Positions 8,438 through 19,975 of a stretch of DNA of 64,000 nucleotides are shown piece by piece. How positions within the stretch are numbered: the first letter of the stretch is position 1; each line of letters starts with the position of its first letter. The position numbers and the translations under genes were made by a program. The DNA comes from Larix kaempferi (lineage: Eukaryota; Streptophyta; Pinopsida; Pinales; Pinaceae), in contig BSBM01000299.1 of NCBI GenBank assembly GCA_027924585.1, positions 30,728,501 through 30,792,500 of the forward strand. The letters are read 5' to 3'. The notes under the pieces are model-generated. The model was not told the DNA's origin, did not search any database, and saw nothing but the letters and a program-made list of their open reading frames with translations.

Positions 8438-11145
8438 TGTTAATATTTGGTTGAGCTTTGATCTTTAATTCTTTTAGATGCAGAAACTTGAAGCAATGAG
8501 ACAATTCAATCCATGAAATTCATACAACCATAACACAAGATATACCCTGGGAAAAATCCTCAAAATTATGAGTACAAAAACCCCAGCAATTCTTCTCAGT
8601 ATAATATAATGGATAGCAAAGAATGCTTTCTTTTACAACATAGCAGATTGCTTTCGGAAGATAAGAGATCACTAAACACTCTTGATGAAGATACGAAAGC
8701 AATAGAGAAGAGAGATCAATCGGATGTGTGCCCAGCACAACAATAACAAGCACGAACAATACCCTGCACAAAGAGAAGTGCCTTGCCTTCAATGGAGAAG
8801 AGAATTCGCTTCACCTTGGATTCATCAATCCCGTATAACATATTTATACATTCTTCTCTTCTATTTTTAACTTTTAACTTCAAGATGAACTCGCCCTCAA
8901 ACTAGATGCATTAATCTTGCATGCAGAGATGTGCACCACTTCTCATGTAGTGCTTTATCTCGCTGAGCCGTCACTTAGGACAAACTCGCCTCTTAACTAA
9001 AAGCTTGCCCACTTAGTTAGGTGGCTAACTTAAGTGTTGACATGCAAGTGTCACAACTCCGGGTCATTTTTTAGTTTAACATAAGTGTCGTCATGCAATA
9101 ACACTTAGTTAACTAGATCTTTTGTGTTGTCACTTAGTTAACTCTCTTTAACTGAAGTGTCGTCTTTTAGTTTAACTAAATTGAAAACAGTTTAGTTAAC
9201 TAGTCCTTCTTATTGTTAGATTATGGTAACTTCGGGATGTCCTCCATGGTTCAGATGCCTTACATGGAGGTACATTAGCTGCATAGGCATCAAAATGGAG
9301 TAGAGGATCGGATGCACTCTACTCAATGGCATGAATCCAGTGGGGGCTGCATGCGGAACTTCCGGGGAGATTGACCTTTGCATGCATGAGTTTTGCATGA
9401 CCTGTCAGCATTCAGTGAATGCATGCAAAAGTGACCTTTTGCATGCACCAAGAATTAGGGTTTTGGCAAACCTAATACATTGGTGAGATTATTTATAGAG
9501 GCAGGGGGTCCCCAGATGAGGTTACTCAGTTGCATTGTCAGAGAGAGATACTGCTAGAGTGAGGAGGGCATAGTTATGCATGTGGGGCGACTTTCTGAGA
9601 GAGAGAGGAGCTGCTACAGGAGCTAGGAAGGTTAGATCTGAGCTAGATCAGTGACCTTCAGTTCCAGAGTTGCTATACACCCATTACTGTGAGCTGAGAT
9701 AGCTCATCAGTGTGATTTCTGATTAGATTGGAAGAGGCCGAGTTCTCTTGGAGGAGGGCACATTTCACAAGGAGGGAGAAGCTCATTGTGAGCTGGATTG
9801 ACTGATTCAGACTCTGAGACTTCCAGGAAAGCCTTGCCTTAGCATTGGATGAAGGTTAGGGACAATCAAAGCTTAAATCTGCTGAGATCCGGACCAGTAC
9901 GAGCATTTGACATCCAGAGGAGAGGGCGCACTTGTGCATGCAGAGGAGGCCAAACTCATCAGTGGGAAGTCTTCAGAGCGAGCAGATCAGAGCAGTGAGA
10001 TATAGAGAGGGCAGATCAATCAGAGGCACCTTCAGAGCACTCAGATCCAGTTTGGCAGTTAGGGCTTACTCCTTCAATGCATGCATCAGCTGGATGCATG
10101 CAAATTTAGAGTCTGTCCTGTTTTAGAGGGATTGAGTTACCGGCTGAGGTAATCCTGTATTGTATTGTCATTTATATCTCTATATGCTCTGGGCTCGAGA
10201 GAGAAGATAGCCCCACAGTTAGCTGGTTTTTCCCGAAAGGGTTCCAAGGTACATATGTTGTTTATGTGTTTGATTGCATTTATATTTCAGTTGGTAAATG
10301 CAGATCTAGTTGTTTGAGTCTATATTTTTATGAGTATAAACTGATATTGAGACTCATACCGCTTGAGATCTCAGGGCGATTCAGAGGGAGTAGTGATCTC
10401 TGAATCAAATATTTACACTTATTTAACACTTTAGTTAACTGAAATCATGTTGATTGATTTACTTGAAGTTAACACTGTGAGTTCTTTAGTTAACTGAGGC
10501 ATATCTTTAATTGATGCTTTAACTGAAGCACCGATACTTAACTGAAGCTTTATAACTGAATCTTTAACAATTCGAGTTCTCTTTAATTCGTTGAAGTGTC
10601 TGCATGGGAAATTTCGAATTCTCTTGATCTCTATGCTTTATCTTTTACTACATGGTCAATATGTGCTAACTTTAATCATCCATCACATTACATTATACCA
10701 AGAAGAATTATCGGATGTTGTGATCATATTATATTATTCCAGACCAAATGATCATATGCTAAAGTAATTCACTTTAGAGGTGATCAATCTCTAAAGGAGA
10801 CTTAATAGCAATCTGGTGATCATGGTTAATAATACATCACACAACATTAAATGCTTTTAACAAGTAAAGCATGACCTTTATACGGAAGGTCCACCTCTAT
10901 ATGGAAGGTCCATCTCATGGATACCTTTATACGGAAGGTTCACATGATAATCATGACTTGACACACAAGTTCGGAGTCTTGTCCAACAAGACTTTACAAC
11001 ATCATTACTTTGATCGATTACCTCTATACAGGAGGAATAACTTTTACACGGAAGGCAATCAAAGTGCTCACCTCTATACGGAAGGATCAATCTTGGCTAC
11101 ACAAGATTGGTTTGGAGAATGTCTCCTGATGCTGTGTATTTAACA
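8438..11145 (-). repeat. copia 3' LTR, interrupted by a solo LTR
   Basis: Begins TGTTAATATT and ends GTATTTAACA. It is 2708 bp against 1483 bp for its partner because 1.2 kb of foreign sequence (9214-10417) sits inside it. The LTR carries many TTAGTTAACT-type palindromes (9060-9205, 10430-10510) and a series of CCTYTATACGGAAGG-like motifs (10870-11090). Confidence 0.92.
9214..10417 (+). mobile_element. solo LTR nested in the copia LTR
   Basis: 1204-bp insertion absent from the partner LTR at 15296-16778. It begins TGTTAGATTATGG and ends AAATATTTACA, the TG...CA ends of an LTR, and is flanked by the 5-bp duplication CTTAT (9209-9213 and 10418-10422). No primer-binding site or internal domain is present, so it is what remains after LTR-LTR recombination. 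A TATA-like ATTATTTATAG lies at 9488, which favours plus orientation. It contains many GCATGCA motifs. Confidence 0.85.
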
Positions 11146-11244
11146 ATCCCTCTGCGCGAGGGATGCATTCTCTGCCATACCAAGCTTGTCTCGGAAGTAC
11201 CTGAAACTCATCACTGACAGAGGCTTTGTTAACACATCTGCAAT

Positions 11245-11889
11245 CTACTCATCAGTAGCAATGTACTGAAGTTTCACTGTACCTTTCTGGACTGTGTCTC
11301 GGATGAAGCGATACTTCATTTCAATGTGCTTCAACTTGTCATGAAACACTGGGTTTTCAGAAAGCTTGATGCAACTCTGATTATCACACCTAATAACTGT
11401 AGGCTCAAGCTTTTCACCAAACAACCCTGCAAGTAGCTTTTTGAGCCACACTGCTTCTCAGTAGGCAACGTTAGCAGCTATGTATTATGCATCGATAGTG
11501 CTATGGGCTATAGAACCCTGCTTCCTACTAGACCAAGACATCATAGCTGATCCTAAGCTATATCAGTAGCCGAATGTACTCTTACGGTCCACAATGTTTC
11601 CTCCCCAGTTTGAGTCTGTATAACCAAGTAACATGACTCCTCCATTGGAGGCATATCTGAGTCCATATGAAATTGTACCTCGAAGGTACCTAAGCACATG
11701 CTTAGCAACTATCCATTGTCTGTGTCTCGGATCAGACATAAATTGACATAGAATGCTCACAGCATAACATATATCAGGCCTCGAATGTATCAAGTACATT
11801 AGCGAACCTATAAGTTGTCTATACAAAGTGGGATCTACTGGATCTGATCCAGAACTTGACTCATGAAGTTTCCTCAAATTGGAAACCAT
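11245..11889 (-). pseudogene. copia RNase H
   Basis: Two frames. 11889-11563 reads LYRQLIGSLMYLIHSRPDICYAV (the end-of-RT and RNase H entry typical of copia) through LGYTDSNWGGNIVDRKSTFGY, with the YTDSNW catalytic Asp present. A stop at about 11560 follows. 11451-11245 continues with VIRCDNQSCIKLSENPVFH and KHIEMKYRFIRDTV, the C-terminal part with the DNQS and KHIE motifs. Degrades primer RNA and template during reverse transcription in working relatives. The internal stops at 11480-11565 make this copy inactive. Confidence 0.88.
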
Positions 11890-12711
11890 GTGTAGTCATA
11901 GATTTGCAATCTATCATGCCAAACCTGCGCAATATATCCATAGTGTACTTCCCTTGAGATAGAAAACTTTCATCTTTTCTTTGCCAGATCTCAAGGCCAA
12001 AAAAGTAGTGCATTAGACCTAAGTCTTTCATCTCGAACTCTAAGGTGAGCTCCCTCTTGCACCAAGCAATAAGATATTCCTCTCCAATGAGAAACAAATC
12101 ATCAACATACAGAACCAATATCAATGGTTGGTTCTTCACTACTTTGAAGTACAAATTTGGATCAACTTCACTCTTACAGAAACCCAATTTCTGAAGGTAG
12201 CTATCAATTCTGGAGTACCAAGCCCTGGGGGGTTGCTTAAGCCCATATAGAGCTTTCTTTAGCTTGCAAACATGGGACTCATTCCCATGCACCACAAATC
12301 CTTCAAGCTGTTGAATATAAACCTCTTCCTCAACCTCACCATTGAGGAAGGTTGTCTTCACATCCATCGGTGAAGTTTCCATCCTAGAACAGATGCAAGT
12401 GCAATCATTGCTCGGATTGTGGTGTACCTTGCCACCGGGGCAAAGGTTTCATCATTATCGATGCCTTCTTTCTGAGAGAAATCTTTGGCAACGAATCTGG
12501 CTTTATACTTCTCAATGCTACCATCCGCAGCATGCTTTATCTTGTAAAGCCATCTGGAAGTCACAATGGACTTCGCATCAGGTTTGGGAACAACCTCCCA
12601 AACATCATTCTTCATTATAGAGTTGTACTCTTTTGTCATTGCATCTTTCCAAACTTGCTGCTTTGCAGCTTCTTCATATGAGGATGGTTCTGAACCACTG
12701 ATGTGACTCAT
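11861..12711 (-). pseudogene. copia reverse transcriptase
   Basis: Starts with WKDAMTKEYNSIMKNDVW (12660-12600), continues through [27 protein letters not shown] and GWKLHRWM, then a frameshift at about 12370 moves to [19 protein letters not shown]. The catalytic YVDD box is intact ([12 protein letters not shown], near 12100), as is the first catalytic Asp (MDVKT). The end of the domain shifts frame again near 11870. One frameshift between the catalytic motifs means no single polyprotein can be made. Family role: copies the element RNA into DNA inside virus-like particles. Confidence 0.9.
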
Positions 12712-13020
12712 TAGTGCAACATACCCTAAATATCTGTCAGGTTGCTTGCTCTCTCTGGATGAGCCTGCTGGTGCTCCATGTTTTTCTACATTTTGTAAGA
12801 TGTCTCAGCACCAAGCAGATCTTCTTTTGGTGGGAGGTTCATAAGGTGACCTCTCAACCAGTTCTATTGGTGCTTCAGGAGCTAGCGAATCTGAGGCATC
12901 TTCTGGTTTCTCTCTTTCAAACTCTGAAGGGGGGGAATCAGACTCCGGATCCTCCATCTCTTAATCACATTGAATCTATTTCGATCTTTTGAAAGCGGCT
13001 TCCTCATGGAAGGTAACATC

Positions 13021-13136
13021 TCGACTGACTTTAATGTGTCTCTCACCAGGTACATATATTCAGTATGCTTTGGATGACTCGATTGACTTCAATGTGTCTC
13101 TCACCAGGTATATATATTCAGTATGCTTTGGATGAC
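13021..13136. repeat. 58-bp tandem duplication inside copia pol
   Basis: 13021-13078 is repeated at 13079-13136 (shared block AATGTGTCTCTCACCAGGTA and TTCAGTATGCTTTGGATGA), with two or three differences. The repeat length is not a multiple of three, so it shifts the pol frame between integrase and RT. Confidence 0.9.
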
Positions 13137-14330
13137 TTTCCATAACCCAAAAAGGTGCCTTTCTTTCCAAGAGGCTCCATCTTTGTTCTCTTTTCTTTCG
13201 GTACATGAATGTATACTGGGCTCTCGAAGATCCTCAAGTGTGAGATGTATGGCTTCTCACCAGTAAACACTTCTTCTGGTGTCTTCTCATCTAGAATGGC
13301 ATGCGGGCTTCTATTCTGGATGTACACAGCTGTACGGGTGGCTTCTTCCCATAATGAAGTAGACATATCTTGATCATGCATCATGGCTTTTGCAACCTCA
13401 CATATGGTTCTATTCTTCCTCTCAGAAACCCCATTTTGTTGAGGGTTGTATGGTACTGTTAACTGTCTACATATTCCTGCATCACTACATAGCTCTTTAA
13501 ATGCATGTAAATCAAATTCACCTCCATTATCAGACCTTAATGCACGGATGTGCTTTTTTTTATGATTTTCAACTAGGTCTTTAAACTCTTTAAATTTGCT
13601 AAGAGTTTCACTTTTAGCGTTCATGGAATAAATCCATGATTTCCTAGAAAATCCATCTATGAAAAATACATAATATAAGAAGCCACTCAGGGAGGGGGAT
13701 GACATGGGACCACATACATCAAAATGTATTAAATCTAAAAACCCTTTAGATCTAGTAGTACTGCTAGGAAAACATTTCTTAACATTCTTCCCAAGTGCAC
13801 AACCTTGACATACACTATCATGCTCAAAATCAAATACGAGCATACCTTTTACCATCTTTTGAAGTCCTGGTAGCGCTTTGTAGTGTAGGTGTCCAAGCCT
13901 TCGATGCCATAGCTTGCATAGACTGATAGTGTGGTGAATCATAGCTTGAATGTACTTCCCAGGTACCTTGTAGAGTCCTCCCTCTCGAACTCCAATCATA
14001 GCAGCAGATTCTAGGCTTTTGTTCTTCGGCCATAAAAGTGCTTTGTTATCCATGAAGATAACTCGGAAGCCTTTGTCTTCGAGAACCAAAAGTGAGAGGA
14101 GGTTCTTCTTCAAGCCTGGAACATATAGAATGTCCTCCACATGTAGAATATCACCGGTGCTCAGCTGGAATGAGGTGGATCCAACTCCTTGGATCAAATA
14201 AGTTGAGTTGTCCCCTAACTCTACCATGCATGTGAATTCTTTCTCCTTTAGATCGGTGATGGCACTCTTGTAACCAGTCATATGTTTGGATGCACCACTG
14301 TCAATCAACCATGTGTCTGCATTTGTGATG
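13118..14330 (-). pseudogene. copia protease and integrase
   Basis: One open frame of nearly 400 codons. It opens with ADTWLIDSGASKHMTG, the copia aspartic-protease active site (DSGA), at 14330-14285. The integrase zinc-binding region follows (CKLWHRRLGHLHYKAL, then CQGCALGK), then the catalytic core: HFDVCGPM (Asp), RSDNGGEFD (Asp) and NGVSERKNR (Glu), all three acidic residues retained. It ends in PLGKKGTFLGYGKSSKAY before a 58-bp tandem duplication disrupts the frame. This is the best-preserved part of the element, but it is not joined in frame to gag or RT. Confidence 0.9.
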
Positions 14331-14339
14331 ACGGATCTC

Positions 14340-15201
14340 GAAAGGGATGAGACAAGGTAATACTCCCTTCTTGTCTCATTTTCTTCGGATGGATTCTTTA
14401 GAGTGATTTCATCTTCTATGGTGATAGAAGCATGAAACTTTCCTTTCTGCTTTGATCTGCAATCTCTTGAGAAACGACATTTCTTGTTGCTATTGAAGCA
14501 TCTAGCTTTTGACTTGTCAAAGCCTTTGTTGAACTCCTTCTTTGGATGAGAGAACTTCTTTTGGAAGAAGGGTTTCTTTCATTTCTTCATTCTTTCCGTG
14601 AGGAAAAGATTTTCTTCTTTGATGCACACTAACTTGCTCTGAATTCACCCCTCCTCCTGGAGGCAATCATGCCACAACCTTTCAAAGTTAGGTTGTACCT
14701 CTCATCCATTTACCGCAGCCACGAATGTCTCCCATGAGGATGGGAGACCATCAATAGCGGTTTGGAGAAGATCATCTTCATCCACCACTACTCCAATACT
14801 AGCAAGATGATCTCTTACCTGAGAGATCTTGGAGAAAAAGGAGGCCAATGTCTCATTCGTCTCCATCTTTAAGTTTCGAAGCTTATTTCTTCAATGCCCT
14901 CTTTTGACTCAGGGCCTTCTCATAGAGATTAGTCAATGTATCATAACATTCTTTCACAGTCTTCAGCGGTGTGATCACGGGCATCAAGTTATCTTTTACC
15001 GAATCATAGATGATTTGTTTGGCCTTGGCTTGATTCTTCTTGAAGTTGATGCGCCCTGCATTAGATGTAGGCTCCTCCACCACAATGGATACGTAGCCAT
15101 CCAAGTCATGTTCCTCTAGGATGTTGAGAATCTTATCCTTCCAAGTGGAAGTTTGAGGTTCCCTCAAGACGGTCTTCCGGTCGTACAGAGACTGATGCCA
15201 T
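14340..15201 (-). pseudogene. copia gag
   Basis: Probable start at 15201 (MASVSVRPEDRLEG). A frameshift near 15165 moves to the long frame TWKDKILNILEEHDLDGYV...VITPLKTVKECYDTLTNLYE (15145-14883), the conserved copia gag fold. The nucleic-acid-binding knuckle near 14500-14455 reads CFNSNKKCRFSRDC: against the CCHC pattern the second Cys is Ser and the His is Arg, so it should not bind zinc. Gag would package the element RNA. Stops between 14883 and 14500 further disable it. Confidence 0.85.
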
Positions 15202-15276
15202 AGTCTTCAAATCTTGTGCTCAACTTCTCAGGATCAACGTAGGCTTTAGCTGGCATGCAAAACTGAGCTCCTTCGT

Positions 15277-15295
15277 GCCCTGAGCTTTGATACCA
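15277..15295 (-). other. copia primer-binding site
   Basis: On the minus strand, directly after the 5' LTR, TGGTATCAAAGC matches the initiator methionine tRNA 3' end (usual TGGTATCAGAGC) with one mismatch. Confidence 0.88.
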
Positions 15296-16778
15296 TGTTA
15301 ATATTTGGTTGAGCTTTGATCTTTAATTCTTTTAGATGCAGAGACTTGAAGCAACGAGACAATTCAATCCATGAAATTCATACAATCATAACACAAGATA
15401 TACCCTGAGGATAATCCTCAAAATTATGAGAACAAAAACCCCCAGCAATTCTTCTCAATATAATATAATGGATAGCAAAGAATGCTTTCTTTTACAACAT
15501 AGCAGATTGCTTTCGGAAGATAAGAGATCACCAAACACTTTTGATGAAGATATAGAAGCAATAGAGAAGAGAGATCAATCGGATGTGTGCCCAGCACAAT
15601 AATAACAAGAACGAACAATACCCTGCACAAAGAGAAGTGCCTTTCCTTCAATGGAGAAGAGAATTCGCTTCACCTTGGATTCATCAATCCCGTATAACAT
15701 ATTTATACATTCTTCTCTTATATTTTTAACTTCTAACTTCAGGATGAACTCACCCTCAAACTGGACGTATTAATCTTGCATGCAGATATGAGCCCCACTT
15801 CTCATGCAATGCTTTATCTCACTGAGTTGTCACTTAGGATGAACTCGCCTCTTAACTAAAAGCTTGCTCACTTAGTTAGGTGGCTAACTTAAGTGTCAAC
15901 ATGCAAATGTCACAGCTCACGTGTCATCTTTTAGTTTAACATAAGTGTCATCATGCAATAACACTTAGTTAACTAGATCTTGTTTGTTGTCACTTAGTTA
16001 ACTCTCTTTAACTGAAGTGTCGTCTTTTAGTTTAACTAAAGTGAAAACACTTTAGTTAACTAGTCCTTATTTAACACTTTAGTTAACTGAAATCATGTTG
16101 ATTGATTTACTTGAAGTGACCACTGTGAGTTCTTTAGTTAACTGAGGCATATCTTTAACTGATGCTTTAACTGAAGCATTGATACTTAACTGAAGCTTTA
16201 ACAATTCGAGTTCTCTTTAATTAGTTGAAGTGTCTGCATGGGCAATTTCGAATTCTCTTGATCTCTATGCTTTATCTTTTACTACATGGTCAATATGTGT
16301 TAACTTTAATTCTCCATCACATTACATTATACTAAGAAGAATTATCGGATGCTGTGATCATATTATATTATTCCGGACCAAATGATCATATTCTAAAGTA
16401 ATTCACTTTAGAGGTGATCAATCTCTAAAGGAGACTTAATAACAATCCGGTGATCATGGTTAATAATGCATCAAACAACATTAAGTGCTTTAACAAGTAA
16501 AGCATGACCTTTATACGGAAGGTCCACCTCTATACGAGAGGTCCATCTCATGGATACCTTTATACAGAAGGTTCACATGATAATCATGACTTGACACACA
16601 AGTTCGGAATCTTGTCCAACAAGACTTTACAACATCATTACTTTGATCGATTACCTCTATACGGGAGGAATAACATTTACATAGAAGGCAATCAAAGTGC
16701 TCACCTCTATACGGGAGGATAAATCTTGGCTACACAAGATTGGTTTAAAGAATGTCTCTTGATGTTGTATATTTAACA
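15296..16778 (-). repeat. copia 5' LTR
   Basis: 1483 bp, TGTTAATATT...ATTTAACA, partner of the LTR at 8438-11145 and lacking the solo-LTR insertion, which makes it the empty-site control for that insertion. Contains the same TTAGTTAACT palindromes (15955-16140) and the CCTYTATACGGAAGG-like motif series (16505-16735). Confidence 0.92.
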
Positions 16779-16783
16779 GATAG

Positions 16784-17395
16784 TGCCCCAAAACCCCATC
16801 AACATTTGGCGCAAATAGCACTATGCATGCTAAGCCCCAGCACATGCCTACCAACAACAGCACATGGTGCACCAAGAAAATGAATCTTCACCAACCGTTA
16901 CAAAATCAACCACCTTCAACAACCAAACAAATATTCTTGTAATTGATATGTGTTCCTATGTATTGTATGTATGATATAAAGCATAGCAAGAGATCATCTT
17001 TTCTTTCTCTCACTCCATTGCAAAGAGCATCGAACAAGACATTTACACAATAATACAAACATTGTTATGTTCTAAATTACTTTGTGCATGTTTTATTCAA
17101 TTTACTTCATCTTTATTCATCTTTCAGCAACATAACATAATTAGTCCAATCTATTTAAGTTGTCCTCCAATTTACATACTGGAATCAAATTAACCACTCT
17201 CTCGCTCCATTGCAAAGAGCATCGAACAAGACATTTACACGATAATACAAACATTGTTATGTTCTAAATTACTTTGTGCGTGTTTTATTCAATTTACTTC
17301 ATCTTTATTCATCCTTCAGCAACATAACACAATTAGTCCAATCTATTTAAGTTGTCTTCCAATTTACATATTGGAAATGGAATCAAATCAACCAC
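16784..17395. repeat. insert within the old gypsy element, with a 192-bp tandem repeat
   Basis: Between the copia element and the gypsy RT lies non-pol sequence. 17006-17197 is repeated at 17198-17395 (CTCCATTGCAAAGAGCATC, TTCATCTTTCAGCAACATAAC landmarks). At 16799-16813 CATCAACA is followed by TTTGGCGC, like an LTR terminus beside a primer-binding site, and a TATA-like GATATAAAG is at 16975. It may be part of a further LTR that interrupts the gypsy pol; boundaries unresolved. Confidence 0.5.
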
Positions 17396-18120
17396 TATAG
17401 CTACATATTCCTTTAAAAACTTTAAATGATAACCTGTATGACCTAGAAATGACTTGAAGGGATTTGTCGACAGCTTCAAATCCCTTATCATTTCTACTTT
17501 GTTTGGATCAAAAAATAATTCCTTCCTTCAAAGCAATGCGTCCAAGAAGCTTTCCAATGGGTTCTAGAAATTAACACTTCTCTGCGCAACTATTCAACAT
17601 GACCCTCAAGTCGATCTAGTGATGGGTGAGACATCTAAACAATGCCTAGTCATCCAAGTATACCTCGACAAACTAATGAATGAATTCCTTGAAGATAGTC
17701 ATAATTGTTAATGAGAAAACATGCCAAACCATTCATTAGTCTGAATGGCATTCTTTCATACGTATAGGCTCCCCATTTTGTTACAAAGATAGTAAGCAAT
17801 GGTTGATCCTTCTCTCGGGCTGGATACATGATTGTAACCCAAGTAACCATCCAAGAATGAATAGGTATCTAGCTTAGATACAACTTCAAGCAATTCTCTG
17901 TGAACGATGTTGGAAATGGATCTCAAATTGTCACTCTATTCAACCTCTAAAAGTCAACACGGATCCAAATATTTCCACTCTTCATTTTCATCACCAGAAT
18001 TGGAGCCACAATTGGAGAAACCCATCTTCTTTCTTGTATAAGGTAGTTGACTCCTACATCTAGCAACTTCTTCAACATGCCATCAAATTTTGTCTTACAC
18101 ATTGAGTTCAACTTATACGG
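17396..18120 (-). pseudogene. Ty3/gypsy reverse transcriptase remnant
   Basis: Minus-strand translation with frameshifts gives the gypsy RT signature: GFSNCGSNSGDENEEWKYLD (decayed WVSPIVVVPKKDG block, about 18020), DTYSFLDGYLGYN near 17850 (first catalytic Asp), LLTIFVTKWGAYTYERMPFRLMN at 17800-17730, then VEVYLDD (second catalytic motif) near 17660 and an LGHTGYH-type connection block near 17430. Stops occur throughout. Same strand and order as the RNase H/integrase at 6.1-8.2 kb, so these are two halves of one element split by the copia insertion. Confidence 0.8.
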
Positions 18121-18471
18121 CCTCTATCTTATAGGTATATCATCTTGTTGTAATTCAATTCTCATTTTGTCCCATTCCTTCGAAACACCCTTCTAATCGT
18201 GATAACTATAGAAAAACATCTACAGATTCCTTGAACACCAAGAGTGCTTTTGACACAATCCTATCATCCCAAAAGTCTCTAATTTCAACATCCTTGGGTT
18301 CCTCTCTTTCTTTAGCATTATTGGCCTTCTTTGTCCTCTACTCTATCCCACTACCCCACCCAATTTATGCTCACCTGCAAGTTGTTGGCTGATTTCTTGT
18401 TGTCAAACTACTTTGCATAATTCTCTAGGACAAATCCCCCTTTCCTACTAATATATGAAGAACCTTCATAC

Positions 18472-19605
18472 TACTAACTAGCATGGGTACCCGTACTCGG
18501 GGGTAGGGTACGCGTACCCGTATCTGATACCTATACCCACGTAACGGATACCCCATACACATGTACCCTATCGTACCTGAAATTTGGCCAAAGTACCCGA
18601 GACTTTTGTCACGGATTCAAGGGACGTTGATTGCAAAGGGCACAAGGAACCCCTGTTTTGGTGACACCTGGGAACACCTAGGGACCAGTTTGGTACAAGC
18701 CTAGCCAGTGTAGTACAAGTGACATTAAAGTCAATAATATTAAATTCTTCAAGTAAAAGTGGCATTCTCCTTATCTTTCATTTTCTATCCTTTTACTTAA
18801 ATTTTTAACATTACCATTAATTGTTTCAGGATGTTTGAGAGTGGTTCCAACCTCATTGGACTTAATAAGCAAAAAGTAGAATTTTAGATCCCATTCAAGA
18901 TTCAACGGACTTAACGGTTTTCAGGATTTCAGGATCGCAACATTCCACTGGATTCTATCATGTACGAGGATATGGGATTGGCATTTAATCAAGCACATCG
19001 ACCTCTCCATCTACCTTGATGTTGGTGGTGCTTATTGTTGAACTCCTCTATCATGACCTTAACAAAAATGTACCCTTCACTCAAGGAAAATCACTTATTA
19101 AGCATGGGAATCTTTTTCTACCTTATTTTAACACTTGGAGGACCAACTTCAAGATTCAAGGTAGAGGCAAGGGCTAGAGCCTAGAGGAGGGAACACAGGG
19201 TGCTATTGATGAATAGGATCCCAATATAGGCAACGATTTTGATATGTAATACTAATTATTTGCTATAGCATGAAGTTTTTTGGACTCTATAGGCCATTTA
19301 GCCTCTTTATTTATGTATTTTGGGTCAGATATAGGTGGCATCTAATGTTTTTTTAGTTGTATGCACCCTTGCTATATACATGAGAAACTTTGCATATTTG
19401 TGTATAATGGTTTGGATTCATATGGATGCACATGAATATATATATACAAAGAAATGATTTAAATTTCATATGTATTATAATTTATAAATTTATAATTATA
19501 AAAATTATATATATATATAGCACCCCCAATGTACCCAAGTCCCCTGTTTCAAAAAGTGGCATCCCGCCCCCGCACCCATCCCTGTACCCAAGTTTCCTGG
19601 CATCT
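18472..19605 (+). mobile_element. hAT-like non-autonomous element, copy D (diverged)
   Basis: Left end CTAACTAGCATGGGTACCCG and inverted right end CTAAGATGCCAGGAAACTTG match the termini of copies A and B; both ends are followed by GTACCC-type arrays (18485-18580 and 19530-19590). At about 1.13 kb it is longer than the others, and its interior does not align with them by eye. Flanks TCATACTA and TCATTTCA agree at only five of eight positions, consistent with an old insertion. It lies inside the old gypsy element, upstream of its RT. Confidence 0.6.
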
Positions 19606-19975
19606 TAGTCATTTCAATTTGTACTCGTGGATGAACTTGTGCATTTTCTTCAAAATTGTTCCAATATTTCAAACTCTATTAGGCCTCCCCTTGATCCAAT
19701 TTTGCTTGGAACATCTACCAAATCATTGTCCAATTTTTTATCCGTCTCTTCCTTTCCTAGTCACATTACCACTTATGCACAAAGGTGTCAATTAGTCCAC
19801 CCAGCATATGGATGGATGTCTGATCCAAACTTCCATATTCTTTTATTGTTTGTTTCTTGAAATGTATCGACTTGTATAAGATGAGACAAACGTATTGTTC
19901 TATAATACTCACAATACTTATCACCTTCAATTTTCTTAAATTTGCACATGAATAGTACCCTAAGCTTGGCATAAG

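Larger units (their letters stand above)
8438..16778 (-). mobile_element. complete but inactive Ty1/copia LTR retrotransposon
   Basis: Bounded by perfect 5-bp target duplications GATAG (8433-8437 and 16779-16783). Two LTRs begin TGTTAATATT and end ATTTAACA. Reading on the minus strand the order is 5' LTR (15296-16778), primer-binding site, gag, protease, integrase, RT, RNase H, 3' LTR (8438-11145). This domain order (integrase before RT) defines Ty1/copia. Every coding domain has at least one frameshift or stop. In the stretches I compared by eye the LTRs differ at roughly one base in 15-20, so the insertion is not recent. It landed inside the older Ty3/gypsy element, and its own 3' LTR was later hit by another LTR element. 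Confidence 0.95.

Noticed and set aside
12342-12992. Plus-strand open frames of about 92 codons
   Set aside because: Antisense to the copia RT and its spacer; no independent resemblance.
13830-14201. Open frames on both strands within the copia integrase (for example 13830-14033 minus, 14019-14201 plus)
   Set aside because: They are shadows of the real protease/integrase frame, which has clear motifs.
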